DNA of 15,079 bases from Baffinella frigidus (taxonomy: Eukaryota > Cryptophyceae > Cryptomonadales > Baffinellaceae). The position numbers were made by a program, and so were the translations under genes. Positions 13,420 through 15,079 of this stretch are shown here, piece after piece. How positions within the stretch are numbered: position 1 is the stretch's first letter; each line of letters opens with the position of its first letter. Where the stretch lies: positions 124,149-139,227 of the forward strand of contig MU647297.1 in assembly GCA_026770585.1 (NCBI GenBank). The letters run 5' to 3'. The notes beneath the pieces were generated by a model. That model had not been told where the DNA came from, did not search any database, and saw nothing but the letters and a program-made list of their open reading frames with translations.

Positions 13420-13920
13420 GGTCCATCTAAACTATGTGTACTAGAATCTTATCCAGTTGCATCAGATTCTAACCGCGTTTCCACCGGATATCCGGGGGGA
13501 AAGGAACTCAGCTGAGTAGTATGTCTGTCCCTTGGAGCCGTGTCTGGGGATACTTTTGTGTCTTCTATATCTCCGTATAGTGGACGTGACTGTGTAAAGT
13601 CACTCCGGTCATCCTACATGGGGTAGTATCCCCATACCTTGGAGCCCCTGAGCAATGGTGAATCCCGGTCAAGAGTGGACCCCAGTATATATTTGGCAAC
13701 TTAAGATCACGTTGCCCAGAAACCGGGGGGGGGTCCTCCCGGTCGTGATGAATGATTTCTGGTACAAAAGAATCGGAAAAGTATTGTAGTGGTACAAACC
13801 TGTCAACTTTTATGATCGAGGACTATTCATCGATTTGACCCCTAGTCAGCTGAAGGGTGGCTGATTCGCGAGTAACCCCTGTTGTACCAGTCGAGAAAGC
13901 TGGAGCCCCAAGTTTAGTTT
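13420..13920. other. about 500 bp with no recognisable gene
   Basis: No exon with plausible splice sites is visible. The only structure is a weak nested foldback at 13546-13634 (TGGGGATAC/GTATCCCCA, inner GTGACT/AGTCAC) and a repeated CCTTGGAGCC at 13531 and 13638. Confidence 0.5.
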
Positions 13921-13923
13921 TTA

Positions 13924-13994
13924 ACCTGGGTCCTTTCAACACATTGGACCCATAGCGAGGGGGGGGGGGTCAAATGTGTTGAAAGGACCCAGGT
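13924..13994. mobile_element. single-copy foldback element Q
   Basis: ACCTGGGTCCTTTCAACACA...GGACCC pairs with GGGTC...TGTGTTGAAAGGACCCAGGT. The short loop contains a 10-G run. Confidence 0.8.
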
Positions 13995-14053
13995 CGTACG
14001 CCCCTAGAGTAGGCCTAAGTAGGAGCGTAACATGCTACTCGCCACGTAAGGGA

Positions 14054-14174
14054 TACAGGGGTACCTCGCTCATAAGAAACGCTCATCCCCCTAGGACCCT
14101 ACAGTAGGGCTATGCTCAGGGCCCTATGGTGGTCCTAGGGGGGGGGCAGTTTCTTATGAGCGAGGTACCCCTAC
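14054..14174. mobile_element. foldback element family F, intact copy F3
   Basis: TACAGGGGTACCTCGCTCAT...AAGAAAC and its perfect complement bound the element; the interior has CCTAGGACCCTACAGTAGGG. Its right end touches D5. Confidence 0.9.
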
Positions 14175-14335
14175 ACGCAGCAGGCTACGAAGGGCGTTGC
14201 CTCCCGTTTCGGGCCACCTTTCCGTTACCTTATCCATAGGAACCCCCCCATGCCCCTACGGGTTGTCTACCGTAGGGTCGTAGATCTTATCGCTTGAGGG
14301 TTATTCAAAAATCCCTTCGAAGTCCGCTGCGTGGG
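14172..14335. mobile_element. foldback element family D, copy D5
   Basis: Ends TACACGCAGCAGGCTACGAAG and CTTCGAAGTCCGCTGCGTGGG. The right two thirds are nearly identical to D1 (CTACCGTAGGGTCGTAGATC, ATCGCTTGAGGGTTATTCAA). Confidence 0.85.
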
Positions 14336-14341
14336 TAGTGC

Positions 14342-14540
14342 TACTGGAAAGCCGCACCCCGCCCTATCCTGTAACCGACCTTGGATTCCAACACCGACGG
14401 CTCCAATTCCCACAACTTTAGGGGACATTAAAATCCATTTAGACCCAAAGTTGACATATTTGCAAACCCCGACTATTAAACCCAAATTCGTTTTAAAACG
14501 ATTAGACGGACAGGGCGGGGTCAAGCTTTTCAGTAGTGGG
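14342..14540. repeat. repeat family G, copy G2 (plus orientation)
   Basis: Inverted relative to G1, and begins 7 bp after D5. It has the same open frame as G1 over most of its length, but the middle is shifted by indels. Confidence 0.75.
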
Positions 14541-14613
14541 ATCGTCAACGCACGGGTTCTGCTGGCAGGTTCCGGGGAGCCGTGACGATACAGGGGCAGC
14601 GCCACTGGAGGAT

Positions 14614-14678
14614 TAGTCGCGTCTTTTCGGCCATCCTACACGGGGCTAGTCGCGTCTTTTCGGCCATCCTACACGGGG
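14614..14678. repeat. 33-bp tandem pair
   Basis: TAGTCGCGTCTTTTCGGCCA...ACACGGGG occurs twice with period 33 and no mismatch. The frame-preserving length is probably chance, since no exon is evident. Confidence 0.85.
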
Positions 14679-14756
14679 TTGCATCCCCGGATCTTTTCGG
14701 GGGCAGTGCGCCGCTGGGGCTGTTGCATGCGATCCGACAGGAAGCAGGGCTTTTCT

Positions 14757-14896
14757 ACCACCAACCCTCACAGCTTGGGCAAATCGAAAAAGTCAAAAAG
14801 ACTAAATCCCCTTGGAGGCCGCCGGATGCCGGCGGCCTCCAAGGGGAGTTTTGGAGCCATTTCCCCCGATTTGCTCAGACTGTGAGGGTTGGTGGT
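14757..14896. mobile_element. foldback element family M, copy M3
   Basis: Arms ACCACCAACCCTCACAGCTT and the complement AACTGTGAGGGTTGGTGGT-like end. The centre is a perfect 18-bp stem (CCCCTTGGAGGCCGCCGG and complement) with an ATG loop. Confidence 0.9.
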
Positions 14897-14945
14897 ACAG
14901 AACCAGTGTCCTCCTGTGATGGGAGCTCGAAGAATCTCGAGGCCC

Positions 14946-15070
14946 TACAGCGGTATCTCGCTCATAAGAAACCGCCCCCCCCTAGGACACTCCAGTAGGA
15001 CCATGCCTAGCTAGGGCCCTACGGTGGGGGGGGGGGGGGGGCACTTTCTTATGAGCGAGGTACCCCTGTA
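14946..15070. mobile_element. foldback element family F, copy F4
   Basis: Ends TACAGCGGTATCTCGCTCAT and ATGAGCGAGGTACCCCTGTA; the interior contains a 16-G run (15026-15041). It is 2 mismatches away from perfect in the terminal 20 bp. Confidence 0.9.
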
Positions 15071-15079
15071 AAGGGCGTG

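Noticed and set aside
1-15079. CRISPR array, tRNA or rRNA genes, bacterial operon.
   Set aside because: Tandem repeats here have irregular spacing and no unique equal-length spacers. I saw no cloverleaf or rRNA-like stretch, and the spliced genes rule out a bacterial origin.

Overview
The window looks like nuclear DNA of an intron-rich microbial eukaryote, most likely an alga or related protist; I cannot place it further. Base composition is fairly balanced (roughly half G+C by eye). No open reading frame is longer than about 200 codons, and there is no sign of a bacterial operon. Nearly all the real coding sequence is in short exons that only make sense after splicing.

Two split genes were reconstructed by hand, with reading phase agreeing at every junction. 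They are divergent and share an upstream region of about 350 bp. Gene 1 (minus strand, 6888 to 4445) has six exons and encodes a complete, mostly helical protein of 192 residues that I do not recognise. Gene 2 (plus strand, from 7239) has four visible exons ending at 10315 and probably continues. It encodes a putative signal peptide followed by a domain with short motifs such as FSHAKI, CGRKVEDTL, LPRITLVED and LSLNNRRLYVLK, which suggest a ParB-like domain (an inference). A duplicated, broken copy of its third exon lies just upstream of the real one. A third locus, at 40-855 on the minus strand, holds one well-formed 37-codon exon and three partial copies of it.

Everything else is dominated by short non-autonomous foldback elements of about 65-220 bp (MITE-like, with terminal inverted repeats). 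At least a dozen families can be told apart from copies within the window. Families A, B, C, D, E, F, I, J, L, M, plus non-hairpin repeats G and O, occur two to five times, often in opposite orientations. Others (N, P, Q, R, S, T, U, X, Y) occur once. Many pair a C-run in one arm with a G-run in the other. Several minisatellites fill the remaining space.

Layout: 1-1070 exon array and repeats; 1074-4440 foldback elements and minisatellites; 4445-6888 gene 1; 6889-7238 shared upstream region; 7239-10315 gene 2, whose third intron is about 60% foldback elements; 10324-15079 foldback elements, including a long inverted repeat at 10372-11427. Several elements sit within 7-14 nt of a predicted splice site, so element insertion and intron structure appear closely linked here.
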